From: Mesoterricola silvestris | Lineage (GTDB): Bacteria; Acidobacteriota; Holophagae; Holophagales; Holophagaceae | NCBI RefSeq assembly: GCF_030295405.1 | Contig: NZ_AP027080.1 | Location: 1,116,001 to 1,180,000, forward strand | DNA length: 64,000 nt | Direction: 5' to 3' | In this document: positions 53,558 through 63,400 of the stretch, one piece after another | Layout of the letters: each line of letters begins with the position of its first letter | How positions within the stretch are numbered: the first letter of the stretch is position 1 | Translations under genes and position numbers: made by a program | Notes under the pieces: model-generated | What the model saw: the letters and a program-made list of their open reading frames with translations, nothing else | Told to the model about the DNA's origin: nothing | Databases searched by the model: none

Positions 53558-54721
53558 TTAGAGGCGCTTCTTGAAGTAGTAGACCTGGGCCCCGGTGGCG
53601 GTGCCGGCCGTGATGGCGTTGATGGTGGGCAGCAGCAGGTTCATGACGCGGCTGAACCGCACCAGGGTGCCGGCGTCCACGTAGACGATATCCCGGGGGT
53701 TCAGGGCGAACTTGTCCGCCAGGATCATGGAGGCGGGGTTCCGGGCGTCCAGGTGGAAGACGTCCACCTTGTTGGAGGCGCCGGCGGAGCGGATCACGTA
53801 GATGGAGGTGGCGTCGGCGCTGGTGACCTGGACCCCGCCCACTTCGGAAATGGCCTTGGCGAGGGTGAGCTTGCCGTGCACCAGGGGGATGTTCCCGGGG
53901 CGCATGAGTTCGCCCATGAGGTACACGGGCTCCTCGCTGGCGTTGGGGATCTGCAGGGAGTCGCCGTCCTGGAGCAGGATCTGGCCGGAGGCCGTGCCCA
54001 TGGCCAGGATGGACTGGAAATTCAGCGTCCAGGATTTCGAACCCCGGGTCAGGACCATGCGGCTGTCATCGGCCGCGGGATTCAGGCCTCCGGCCCGGTT
54101 GATGGCCTCGGCCAGGGTGAAGGGGACGTCGGTGACGGGGTACACGGCGGGGTTGCGCACTTCGCCGCCCACGTAGACCTTCTGGGAGCGGTACACCAGC
54201 ACCTTCACGTCCACCTGGGGATTGCGGAGGGACTTGGCCAGCTGGGTGGTGAGGCTGTCGCGCACCTGGCTGACGGTCATGCCCGCGACCTTGAGCTTGC
54301 CCACGTAGGGGAAGAAGATGTTCCCCTCCTCGTCCACCAGGTTGCCGTACGAGGTGTCCGTGCGGTTGGGGCCCATGGGAAGGGAGATCTCGGGGTGGTC
54401 CCACACGGTGACCAGGAGCACGTCCTGGGAGCCCAGGCGGTAGGGCTGCGCCCGGTCGGCGACCAGGGCGGAGATGTCCACCGGGGTCGGGGGGCGGGTG
54501 GCCTGGCGATTCACCAGGTCCGGCGAGAGCGGGTGCAGCGTGACGGAAAGGCCGCCCACATCCTCGGGCCGCTCGTGGCTGTTGGGCCGGGAGGACAATT
54601 TCATGCCCGGCGCCTTGCAGCCGACGGCGAGGGTCAGGGCCAGGAGGCCGAGGGTCAGCCCGGACCGGGCGCGGGTGGCGAGGGTGGAAGGAACTTCTGC
54701 GTGCCCCAGGGTTTGCAACAC
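53558..54721 (-). CDS. wza: Wza-type outer-membrane polysaccharide export lipoprotein
   Basis: A 387-residue protein. The lipoprotein signal ends at LALTLAVGC, followed by a Poly_export domain (YRLGSQDVLLVTVWDHPE, DEEGNIFFPYVGKLKVAGMT) and SLBB-type repeats (VYVGGEVRNPAVYPVTD, VYLMGELMRPGNIPLVHG, GDSLQIPNASEEPVY). The C-terminus has a hydrophobic stretch that could form the outer-membrane helix barrel. GTG 54721 is chosen as the start because GGAG lies six bases upstream; the frame extends further but without a site. It forms the exit channel for the polymer driven by Wzc. Confidence 0.92.
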   Translation of the reverse strand: MLQTLGHAEVPSTLATRARSGLTLGLLALTLAVGCKAPGMKLSSRPNSHERPEDVGGLSVTLHPLSPDLVNRQATRPPTPVDISALVADRAQPYRLGSQDVLLVTVWDHPEISLPMGPNRTDTSYGNLVDEEGNIFFPYVGKLKVAGMTVSQVRDSLTTQLAKSLRNPQVDVKVLVYRSQKVYVGGEVRNPAVYPVTDVPFTLAEAINRAGGLNPAADDSRMVLTRGSKSWTLNFQSILAMGTASGQILLQDGDSLQIPNASEEPVYLMGELMRPGNIPLVHGKLTLAKAISEVGGVQVTSADATSIYVIRSAGASNKVDVFHLDARNPASMILADKFALNPRDIVYVDAGTLVRFSRVMNLLLPTINAITAGTATGAQVYYFKKRL

Positions 54722-54776
54722 GATGCGCTCCGAAGAAAAAAACGACCAGGTGATGGGATGTGGTTCCAGTATGGCA

Positions 54777-56792
54777 TCAGATGTAGGCGCGCAGGCCAAG
54801 GCTTTCGGGCGGCCTGAAATCCACCGGGGCGGTGAGGGGCTCGACCTTGGGGTTGTCCGGGTCGGCCTCGGCGTCCAGGTACCGTCCCAGGCCATGGGGA
54901 GAGGGCTGGAACGTGGGGAGCAGCTTCATGAAGCACCGGAGCATCCTCGGGTAGCCCTCCTCGCCCCGGCCGTCCTGGATCTCCCGGAGGATGGCGAGGC
55001 CCTCCTCGAGGGTGGCGGGGTCCACGGGGTACTCCTTGGCTTCGAAAACCTTGGGGTGAACGGTCGTGCGGGAGACCCGGCCTTCGCTGAAGAGCTCCTC
55101 CACCAGCTTCTCGCCGGGGCGGACGCCCGTGAAGCGGATGTCCACGTCCACCCCCGGGGAGAACCCGGAAAGGCGCACCATCTCCTCCGCCAGGTTGACG
55201 ATGTGCACCGGCTCGCCCATGTCCAGGGCGAAGACCTTGCCCGAATCGCCCAGGATGCCCGCCTGGAGCACCAGCTGGGCCGCCTCGGGGATGGTCATGA
55301 AGTAGCGCACCATGTCCGGGTGGGTGATGGTCACGGGCCCGCCGCCCCGGATCTGGTCCCGGAACAGGGGGATGACGCTGCCCCGGCTGCCCAGGACGTT
55401 GCCGAAGCGCACGCTGACGAACTTGGAGGCCGGCACCTCCACGGCGGCCCGGGCCACCAGGAGCTCGCCCACGGCCTTGGAGGCCCCCAGCATGTTCACC
55501 GGATTGACCGCCTTGTCCGTGGAGACGTTCACGAAGATCCGCGTGCCGCAGGCCTTGGCGGCCTCGATGACGTTGCGGGTGCCGAAGATGTTGTTCTCGA
55601 TGGCCTCCTCGGGGTTCGCTTCCAGGAAGGGCACGTGCTTGTGGGCCGCCGCGTGCAGGACGACCTTGGGCCGCCACTTCTGGAACACCTGGTGGAGGCG
55701 CGCCGGGTTGCGGATATCGCAGAGGGCGATCTCCACCTCCTGGTTGGGGTAGAGGTTCACCAGCTGACGCTGGACCTCCCAGAGGCTGTTCTCGCCCCGG
55801 CCCAGCAGCACCAGCCGCCCCGGGTGGATCTCGGCCACCCGCCGGGCCAGTTCGCTGCCGATGGAACCGCCCGCCCCGGTGATGAGCACCGCCTCGTTGT
55901 CCAGGGCCTTGCGGATGGCTTCGGTGTCCAGGGTGATGGGATCCCGGCGCAGCAGGTCCTCGATGGCGATGTCCCGCACCTCGGGCTTCCAGGGCCGGTC
56001 CCCCACCAGGTCCATGATCCCGGGGACGGTCTTGAGCTTGATGCCCTCGGCCATGATGACCTTGGACAGCTCCCGGAGGCGGGCCCCCCGCACGCCGGCC
56101 ATGCCCAGGATGACCTGGGTGGCGCTCTGTTCGCGGATGATCAGGGGCAGGAGGGCGGTGGGACCCAGGACGGGGATGCCCAGGATGCGCAGCCCCTGCT
56201 TCTCCAGGTCGTCGTCGATGAAGCCCAGGACGTTGCAGCGCAGGCGCGGGTGCTCCCGCAGCTCCTGGCAGAGCAGGACGCCCGCGCGCCCCGCGCCGAT
56301 GATGAGCGTTCGCTCGGCAAGGGTCCCGCCGGCGACGATGGCCGGCCGGGCATGGCGCCGCTGGTGGATGGCGAGGGCGGCCATGCGCACCACCACCCAC
56401 AGCAGGCCCGTGATGAGGCTGGCGCCCAGCACCACGTCGGGGCGCACGTTGTCCGTCCAGCCGCCGCGGATGAGGCACAGGGTCATGGTGGTGCCCGCCA
56501 GGGTGGCGGTGCCCAGCACGAGCCAGCGGGCATCGTGGATGTCCATGGCCCGGTAGTGCTGGGTGTGGAAGCGCAGGCCCAGGTTGATGAACATGGCGAT
56601 GAGCACGAAGGCGACCATGCCGCGCCCGACGTTCAGGCCCTGCAGGAGGACGCTGGACGCGGCCACGAAACCCACGCAGGCGACCAGCGTGTCCAGGGCG
56701 ATCTTCACGATCTTCCGGACCAGGGGACCCTTCAGGAACGGGTTGCGGGCTTGTCCTTCATCGGCCTGGGGAGGGTCGTTCGATTCAACCAT
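54777..56792 (-). CDS. Membrane-bound nucleotide-sugar 4,6-dehydratase (PglF/CapD/WbpM type)
   Basis: A 671-residue protein with four N-terminal membrane helices, a first Rossmann domain (IIGAGRAGVLLCQEL) and a C-terminal SDR catalytic domain. The latter shows TGAGGSIGSELAR, 'HAAAHKHVPFLEANPEEA', the STDKAVNP segment and MLGASK, in which Met replaces the usual SDR Tyr as in WbpM/PglF. It probably converts UDP-GlcNAc to the 4-keto-6-deoxy sugar, the first step toward bacillosamine- or QuiNAc-type sugars. The DegT aminotransferase in this window fits as the next step. GGAG lies nine bases before ATG 56792. It is the first gene of the export operon with wza, wzb and wzc. Confidence 0.92.
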   Translation of the reverse strand: MVESNDPPQADEGQARNPFLKGPLVRKIVKIALDTLVACVGFVAASSVLLQGLNVGRGMVAFVLIAMFINLGLRFHTQHYRAMDIHDARWLVLGTATLAGTTMTLCLIRGGWTDNVRPDVVLGASLITGLLWVVVRMAALAIHQRRHARPAIVAGGTLAERTLIIGAGRAGVLLCQELREHPRLRCNVLGFIDDDLEKQGLRILGIPVLGPTALLPLIIREQSATQVILGMAGVRGARLRELSKVIMAEGIKLKTVPGIMDLVGDRPWKPEVRDIAIEDLLRRDPITLDTEAIRKALDNEAVLITGAGGSIGSELARRVAEIHPGRLVLLGRGENSLWEVQRQLVNLYPNQEVEIALCDIRNPARLHQVFQKWRPKVVLHAAAHKHVPFLEANPEEAIENNIFGTRNVIEAAKACGTRIFVNVSTDKAVNPVNMLGASKAVGELLVARAAVEVPASKFVSVRFGNVLGSRGSVIPLFRDQIRGGGPVTITHPDMVRYFMTIPEAAQLVLQAGILGDSGKVFALDMGEPVHIVNLAEEMVRLSGFSPGVDVDIRFTGVRPGEKLVEELFSEGRVSRTTVHPKVFEAKEYPVDPATLEEGLAILREIQDGRGEEGYPRMLRCFMKLLPTFQPSPHGLGRYLDAEADPDNPKVEPLTAPVDFRPPESLGLRAYI

Positions 56793-57182
56793 GGCAAGGA
56801 TCTCCAGACCTCAAAGAACGAGCCGTTCCGGAAAGGGGCGCCCAATGTCTTTCATGAAATTGCGCCATCGGTGAACCTGTTGGATCCAGGACTGCTTTGG
56901 GTGGGGGAGGAAGGGACGGGGGCTGCGACGGGGCCTGTGGGAATCGGATTCGGCGGGTAGGTCTTGAATTATTCTTCATACCAGACCTTTTGTGGCAAGC
57001 GGTATTTTGGGGGCCCGCCTGCTTTGCCAAGTCGTTTGGTGGGATTTTTGCCGGTACGCTTGTCCGCCCGGCGCGGAGGCCGGGGAGCATCACCGTATGG
57101 GCGCCCAATCAATTCATTGGGACCGGATACCTCATGAAAAGTAATTCATTTTTGGTGACCGCACCATCCTCTTTTGGGGAAT
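56793..57182. other. Intergenic region upstream of the dehydratase/export operon
   Basis: About 390 bp with a T-rich portion near 56990-57180. It probably contains the promoter of the minus-strand export operon and the 3' end of the APC permease transcript. No gene, JUMPstart/ops element or clear terminator was recognised. Confidence 0.45.
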
Positions 57183-58580
57183 CTACCCGCGACGGAAGGA
57201 CACCAGGTAGACGGGGACCCCAAGGAGGACCAGGACCATGCCCGGCCAGGTGAAGGAGGGTCTATAAATTAGCAATGCGGCCATGAAGGCCAGGGCCCCC
57301 GCCAGGTAGAGGAGGGGAGGAAGCGGATAGGCGAAAATCCGCACCGGGCGCTCCAGGGTGGGCCGTGTGCGCCGGAGCACGAAAATCCCGGCCACCGTCA
57401 GTACATAGAACAGGGTTGCCGCCGCCATGGAAAATTCCAGGAGCTGGGCATAGTTGCCGGTGAGGGTGAGAAGGCAGGCCCACGCGGCCTGGAACCCCAG
57501 GGCCCGGGCCGGGACCCCGGCGGAGTTCAGGCGGGCCGCCATGGGAAAGAACAACCCTTCCGAGGCCATGGCCTGGTACAGCCGGGAGCCCGCCAGCACC
57601 AGGCCGTTGGCGCAGCCGAAGGTGCTCACGAGGATGGCCAGGGCCATGGCGCTGGAGCCGGCCGGTCCGAACAGGGCGTGCAGGGTGGCGGTGCCCACCC
57701 GGTCCCCGGGCGCCGAAGCGATGCCCGCGGGCCCCAGGACCCGGAGGTAGACGGCATTGGCCAGGAGGTAGAGGCCCAGCACCAGGAGGGGCGCCACCAG
57801 CAGGGCCAGGGGGATGGATCGGCGGGGCTCCCGGATCTCCGCGGCGATGAAGGTGACGGAGTTCCAGGAATCCGAGGAGAACAGGCTGCCGCTCTGGACC
57901 ACCAGGAGGGCGGCCAGGAAGGGCAGGGCGGGGCCGGGGGGGATCACCGCCCCGGAGGGGTGGGCCGGGGCCGTCACCAGCAGCCCCACGAGGATGAGGC
58001 CGGCGAGGCTGCCGAGCTTGGCCACGGTGAAGACGTTCTGGATCCAGATCCCCAGGCGCCCTCCCCGGGCGTTCAGGGCGCTGAGCAGGAGGATGACCGC
58101 GATGGCCACCAGCCGCGCGGGGGTCAGGCCCAGGTGGTAGGGTCCCACCACGATCCCGGGCACCACCTCCAGGGCCCGCACCTCCAGGGGACCCACCAGG
58201 AAGCGGGCCTCGTTCACCCCGGGCAGGAACATCCCCAGGAACTTCCCGAAGGCCATGGTCACCGCCGCCAGGGCCCCCGTCTCGATGATGAGGAAGGTGG
58301 TCCACCCATAGAGGAAGGCCACCAGGCGCCCATAGCTTTCCTTCAGGTACACGAACTGCCCCCCCGCCTGTGGGAACATGCCGGCCAGCTCGCCGTACGC
58401 GTGCGCTCCCAGGAGGGTCAGGGCGGCCGTGAGGCCCCAGGCCAGCAGCAGGAAGGAACCCGTCCCCCCGGTGCGGATCATCTCCGCCGGGACGATGAAG
58501 ATCCCGCTTCCGACCATGGACCCGGCGATGAGCATGGTGGCTGAAAAGGGGCCGATGTGGCGGTGGTAGACGTTCGCCAT
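57183..58580 (-). CDS. APC-superfamily amino acid permease
   Basis: A 465-residue protein with about 12 helices. The N-terminal 'FSATMLIAGSMVGSGIFIVP' carries the G-S/A-G-I-F motif of TM1 in APC transporters. 'GGQFVYLKESYG', 'LFSSDSWNSVTFIAAEIREPRRSIP' in parts, and 'GSRLYQAMASEGLFF' are family-typical. It is likely an amino acid/proton symporter or exchanger of the inner membrane; the substrate is unknown. It is a single-gene unit with no obvious link to the exopolysaccharide locus. The start at ATG 58580 has no strong Shine-Dalgarno. Confidence 0.88.
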   Translation of the reverse strand: MANVYHRHIGPFSATMLIAGSMVGSGIFIVPAEMIRTGGTGSFLLLAWGLTAALTLLGAHAYGELAGMFPQAGGQFVYLKESYGRLVAFLYGWTTFLIIETGALAAVTMAFGKFLGMFLPGVNEARFLVGPLEVRALEVVPGIVVGPYHLGLTPARLVAIAVILLLSALNARGGRLGIWIQNVFTVAKLGSLAGLILVGLLVTAPAHPSGAVIPPGPALPFLAALLVVQSGSLFSSDSWNSVTFIAAEIREPRRSIPLALLVAPLLVLGLYLLANAVYLRVLGPAGIASAPGDRVGTATLHALFGPAGSSAMALAILVSTFGCANGLVLAGSRLYQAMASEGLFFPMAARLNSAGVPARALGFQAAWACLLTLTGNYAQLLEFSMAAATLFYVLTVAGIFVLRRTRPTLERPVRIFAYPLPPLLYLAGALAFMAALLIYRPSFTWPGMVLVLLGVPVYLVSFRRG

Positions 58581-58663
58581 GGGGCACTCATAAATAAATC
58601 ATATGCTCGGCCGGGCCCCCAGGTTCCATGGCGGCCCGGGGGAATTCCCTTTAGGCTGGAATC

Positions 58664-59677
58664 ATGGCCCGATCCCGCACTTCCACCCGTCTTGCCGCCG
58701 CCGTGGCCCTCCTGGCCCTGCTGCCCCTGTCGGGCCTCTGGCTGTGGAAGCGCCAGGGCCCCCAGCACCCCCCGTCCATGCTCCTGGTGAAGCGGGGCAC
58801 CACGGTGGACGCCCTGGCCGACCAGATGGAGCGGGACGGCCTCATCCGCAGCGCCGCCATGTTCAAGCTCTGGGCCCGGGCCCGCAAGCTCCAGCTCATC
58901 CGGGGCGAGTACACCATCGAGCCCCGGGCCTCCCTGTCGGACGTGGCGGGCAAGCTCCGGCGGGCCGATATCCATTACACCAACATCATCCTGCCCGTGG
59001 GGGCCCACGCCTGGACCGTGCAGCGCCGGCTCCGGGACTTCATCCCCGAGGACGTCTTCTGGACCCTCTGGAAGAGCCCCCGCCTGGCCAGGACCGCGGG
59101 CTTCCCCGAAGCCGAGTCCCTGGAGGGGCTCCTGGCCCCGGCCACCTACCGGGTGAACCACGCCCAGGAACCCGAGGAGATCCTCCTGGCCATGGTGGAG
59201 GCCTTCCGGGACAAGGTGCTGCCCGGCCTGGAAGGGGGGGCCCTTCCGCCCTACCCGACCCTCATCCTCGCCAGCCTGGCCGAGAAGGAGACCCGGGTGC
59301 CCGAGGAGCTCACCAAGGTCGCCGGCGTCTATGCCCAGCGCCTGCGGATCGGCATGCGGCTCCAGTGCGACCCCACGTCGCTGTATGCCCGGTGGGCGGC
59401 CGGGGACCTGCGCTTCACGGCCCCGGGCCCGGAGGATATCCGGCGCCCCAGCCGCTTCAACACCTATGCCGTGGCCGGGCTGCCCCCCACCCCCATCGCC
59501 ATCCCCAGCGCCGCGGCCATCGAGGCCGCCAAGGTCCCCCAGATGGGCAAGGACCTCTATTTCGTCGCCACCGGCAAGGGCGGCCACAGCTTCGCCCCCA
59601 GCCTGGCCGAGCACAACCGGAACGTGGGGGTCTACCGCCGGGAGATCAAGCGCCAGAAACGGGCCCTCCATGGCTAA
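58664..59677 (+). CDS. mltG: Endolytic murein transglycosylase MltG (YceG-like)
   Basis: A 337-residue protein with an N-terminal membrane anchor (about 10-27), a LysM-like region (SMLLVKRGTTVDALADQM) and the YceG catalytic domain. The last shows 'LASLAEKET' with the catalytic Glu, 'MRLQCDPTSLYA' and 'SRFNTYAVAGLPPTPIAIPS'. It cleaves nascent glycan strands at the inner membrane. The length is normal. It overlaps the tlyA start by eight bases. Confidence 0.94.
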   Translation: MARSRTSTRLAAAVALLALLPLSGLWLWKRQGPQHPPSMLLVKRGTTVDALADQMERDGLIRSAAMFKLWARARKLQLIRGEYTIEPRASLSDVAGKLRRADIHYTNIILPVGAHAWTVQRRLRDFIPEDVFWTLWKSPRLARTAGFPEAESLEGLLAPATYRVNHAQEPEEILLAMVEAFRDKVLPGLEGGALPPYPTLILASLAEKETRVPEELTKVAGVYAQRLRIGMRLQCDPTSLYARWAAGDLRFTAPGPEDIRRPSRFNTYAVAGLPPTPIAIPSAAAIEAAKVPQMGKDLYFVATGKGGHSFAPSLAEHNRNVGVYRREIKRQKRALHG

Positions 59678-60416
59678 GGTTCGCCTGGATCTCCTCCTGG
59701 TCCAGCGGGGGCTCTGCGAAACCCGCAGCAAGGCCGCGGCCCGCATCATGGCCGGCGACGCCCTGGTGGACGACCGCCCCGTCACCAAGGCCGGGGCCCT
59801 GGTGGGCGAGGAGGCCACCCTGCGCCTGCGGGGCGAGGCCCTGCCCTTCGTGAGCCGGGGGGGCCTGAAGCTGGCCCACGGCCTGACGGCCTTCGGGGTG
59901 GATCCCGCCGGCCGGGTGGGCTTCGACGCGGGGGCCTCCACCGGGGGTTTCACGGACTGCCTGCTCCAGGCCGGCGCCGTCCGCGTCTACGCCGTGGACG
60001 TGGGCACCAACCAGCTCCACTGGAAGCTCCGCAGCGACCCCCGGGTGGTGTCCATGGAGCAGGTGAACCTGCGCCTGTGGGACCCCGCCCGCATTCCGGA
60101 ACCCTGCACGATCCTGGTGGCCGATCTGAGCTTCATCTCCCTGCGCCTGGCCATCCCCCCCATCCTCCCCTCCCTGGCCCCCGGGGCCGACGCCATCCTC
60201 CTGGTGAAACCCCAGTTCGAAGCCGGCAGGGACGACGTGGGCGCCGGCGGCATCGTCCGGGACCCGGAGGTGCACGACCGGGTGCGGCGGGAGATCTGGG
60301 ACTTCTTCCAGGGCAGCGGCCTGGAGCCGATGGCCTGGGACGTGAGTCCGATCCTCGGGGGCGAGGGCAACAAGGAATTCCTGCTGCACCTCCGGCGGGC
60401 CGGGGAGGGGGATTAG
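59670..60416 (+). CDS. tlyA: TlyA family rRNA 2'-O-methyltransferase (S4 + FtsJ-like)
   Basis: A 248-residue protein. An N-terminal S4 RNA-binding domain (VRLDLLLVQRGLCETRSKA, residues 4-22, and VSRGGLKLAHGL) is followed by a Rossmann methyltransferase with the SAM loop DAGASTGGFTDCLL (about 92-105), 'VDVGTNQLHWKL', 'DLSFISLR' and the catalytic Lys in LVKPQFE. Family members methylate 16S and 23S rRNA ribose. ATG 59670 lies within the mltG 3' end, so translation is coupled. Its TAG stop overlaps the stop codon of the convergent TPR gene. Confidence 0.93.
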   Translation: MAKVRLDLLLVQRGLCETRSKAAARIMAGDALVDDRPVTKAGALVGEEATLRLRGEALPFVSRGGLKLAHGLTAFGVDPAGRVGFDAGASTGGFTDCLLQAGAVRVYAVDVGTNQLHWKLRSDPRVVSMEQVNLRLWDPARIPEPCTILVADLSFISLRLAIPPILPSLAPGADAILLVKPQFEAGRDDVGAGGIVRDPEVHDRVRREIWDFFQGSGLEPMAWDVSPILGGEGNKEFLLHLRRAGEGD

Positions 60417-63400
60417 ACTCCCATTGCCTTCATCCGGCGCGCCGCGAGGGCGAAACAGGAATCCCCTTCGGCTTCCTCCCGGTCCGGGTCCGGGGTCACC
60501 CGCTTGTAGCAGGCGGCCGCCGCGGCCGGCTCACCGAACTGCTCGGCGATGCGGCCGGCCAGGTACCAATCCTGGGAACGGGGCTCTTCCTTGCCCAGGG
60601 CGCCGGTTTCCTTGAGGAAGATATCCAGGGCCTCCTCCACCTCGCCCCGTTCGGCCAGGATGGAGGCCAGCGTATGCTGGGCGGCCCCGTTCTTCTGCGC
60701 CTGGAGCAGGAGGGCCCGGCGGGCAAGGTCAACGGTCTGCTCGTTGGTACGGCCTTGGGTCAGCTCGTACCAGGCCAGGTTGTTGAAAAACCCCGCGGAG
60801 GCCTTTCCCGTGGCGATGTAGGCCTTCAGGGCCTCGGACCGTTCCTGGAACCGCCCCACCATGCCAAGGGCCTGGGACCGGGATTCCACGAAAATCTCGT
60901 CGTCCGGTTCCTTTTCGAGGGCCCGTTCGCAGGCCGCCAGGAGCTGGGGCCACTTCCGGCATTTGGCCAGGGCATAGGCCTGGGTGGTGGTGGCCAGCCG
61001 GGACGCGGGATGGGCTTTGACCAGGCGCTCCGCCACCGCCAGGAGCGGCTGGAATTCGTTCCGGGCCCGGTGGGCCCAGAGCAGGGCCAGATCGATCCGT
61101 TCCGAGGTTTCGCCGGCGGCCAGGAGGCCTGGCACGGCCTTCTCGTATCCCTTCTCCGGGACCAGGAGGGTGGTGGCGGCCAGGCGAATTTCCGCCGGGG
61201 TGCCTCCCTGGCCCTTCTTCCAGAAACGATTGAACGGATGGCCGGATAAGGGGTCATCCTGTTTCCCCTTGAGCACGCCTTCGCTGGCCTCGTCCAGCAG
61301 GGCGCCGGCCCCAGCCGCGTCCCCGGCCTCCAGGCGGCGCAGGGCTTCGGCGCCGAAGGTGCCGTAGGACAGGTCGGTGGCGGCCAGGAGGAAGCGCCCC
61401 TGGTGCTGGATCACATGGAAGGAGAGGCTCGCCCCATTCCCGCTGTTGGCCATCTTCATGGCGACCCGGAAGCCCGAATCCCCCCCGCGGTTCACCACGA
61501 CCTGGGTCAGGGCGCGGAGGTTGTCCAGGGCCACGGCGTAGGGCACGCCGGTGCCGTCCAGGGGCAGGTCTTCGAACCCCATGGCTTCCCTGAGGGCCGC
61601 CAGGTACCCGTCCTTGGCCAGGATTTCCCGCAGGGCGGGGGCGCAGAACCGCGCCGGATCCTCGCCCGAGCCGGCGGGATCCTGCAGGAGCGCCAGGAAC
61701 CGCCACACCACGGAGGCGGGGGTTTCCGGCTCCTTGGCCAGGTCCTCGGAGCGGCGCATGCGCGCCAGGACGGCGATCCGGCTCCGGATGGCGGGGGCGT
61801 TGGGGGCGCCGTCCGCCCCGGCGGAAAGGAGCGTGGCGGCATCCACGTAGCGCCGGGCGTTCACCAGGAGGTTGCCCGCATCCAGCAGGGCGGTCCTCCG
61901 CTGGCCCACATCCGCGATGGTGGTGGCCGCCTGCTTCAGGGCGGTCGCGGTGCCCTGGGTCAGGGCCGTGCCGGCCAGGAGCCAGGAATACCCGTCCTGG
62001 GGCCTGGGCAGGGACGTGGCCAGGTCCATGACCTCCTTGTGGCGCCCGGCCCGCCAGAGGACGATGAGGAGGTTGGTGTTGGAATCCTCGACCTTGAGGT
62101 CCGCCCGCAGTTGGCGGTATTCCCTGGCGGCCGCCTCCAGGTCGGCGCCGGGGCCGTACCGGAGGCCCGCGGGGTTGTACTCCAGGAGGATGGCCAGATT
62201 CCTCCGGCTGAGCGCGTCCTTGGGATCCAGTTCCTTGGCCTTCCGGAAGGCGGCCACGGCGCCCGCGAAGTCCCAGCCCGTGTGATAGGCCCGGTTCACC
62301 AGGTCGTGCTGCAGCACCCAGCCCAGGGCCCGCTGGGCATACATGCTCGTGGGATCCAGGGCGCAGGCCCGGCGCGCGGCGTCCCGGGCGGCTTCGCCCA
62401 TGCCCCCCCGGAGGAGGGCGATGGCCAGCCGGCTGAGGGGAACCGCCTTGCCGGGCTGGGCGGTGGTCTGGGACCGGAAGGCCTGGATCGCCTCCCGGAT
62501 GCGGCCCGCCGCCAGGTGCCCCTCGCCCACCTGGTCGAAAATGATCCGGGGCGGGGGCGCCTGCCCGAAGGCTTCGAGGCCCGCCCGGGCCTTCTCCACC
62601 TCGGCGGCGGTCCAGAGGGCCTTGCCGGAATCGAAGCGGAAGGTGGCCAGGATTTGCCCTTCGGGGCTCCGGGCGTAGGTGCGGGTGAGGCTGGCCGGGC
62701 CGAAGTCCAGGCGCCCGGATTCCGGCAGGGGCCGCGCCTCGAAACCGGCTGGGGCCACGATGCGGTAGCGCCATTCGATGGCATGGGGTTCCGGGAGGAG
62801 CAGGGCCTGCTTGCGGGTCGTCGGGGCTTCCTTCTCCTTGAGGTCATAGGAGGTGGGCACGAATTTTCGGATGCGGGACGTCATGGCCCAGGCGTTGAGG
62901 GTGACCACGGCGTCCACGTCCGAAGTGACGGCCATGGCGCAGTCCTTGGCCTCCAGGCGCAGGGTGTAGGGCCGCTCCAGGTCCGAGGGGTCCCCGGTGT
63001 CGATGTCGCCCAGGTCTCCGGCATTGTAGATGCCCTGCACGTACCGCTTCAGGTTCTCCCGGAGCTGCTTGGGGTCCGAGGGCCTGAAGTCATGCCGCAG
63101 GATCATCTCCGCCAGGCCGGAGGGGTGCGAGGTCTCCACGATGCGGGCCTTGCCGGGCTCGGGCAGGAAGACCTCCCGGGTCTCCAGGGTCAGGTTGTCC
63201 CCGGAGGCCGCGGCGGGGGTGCGCACCAGGGCGGTGGTGGCGCCGTCCACCACCAGGGCCCACCGGCCCTGGTCCGGGAAGGGGAGCTCCCCGGCCCGGG
63301 CGTAGGCGGCGGTGGGGTCGATCCAGAGGGGCTGGGGCCCCGGCACGACGACGATGGCATGGTCGAAATGATTCAGGCCAGGAAGTTCGGGATCGATGTC

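Noticed and set aside
56793-57182. JUMPstart/ops element before the export operon
   Set aside because: No GGCGGTAGC-type ops core was found on either strand in this region.
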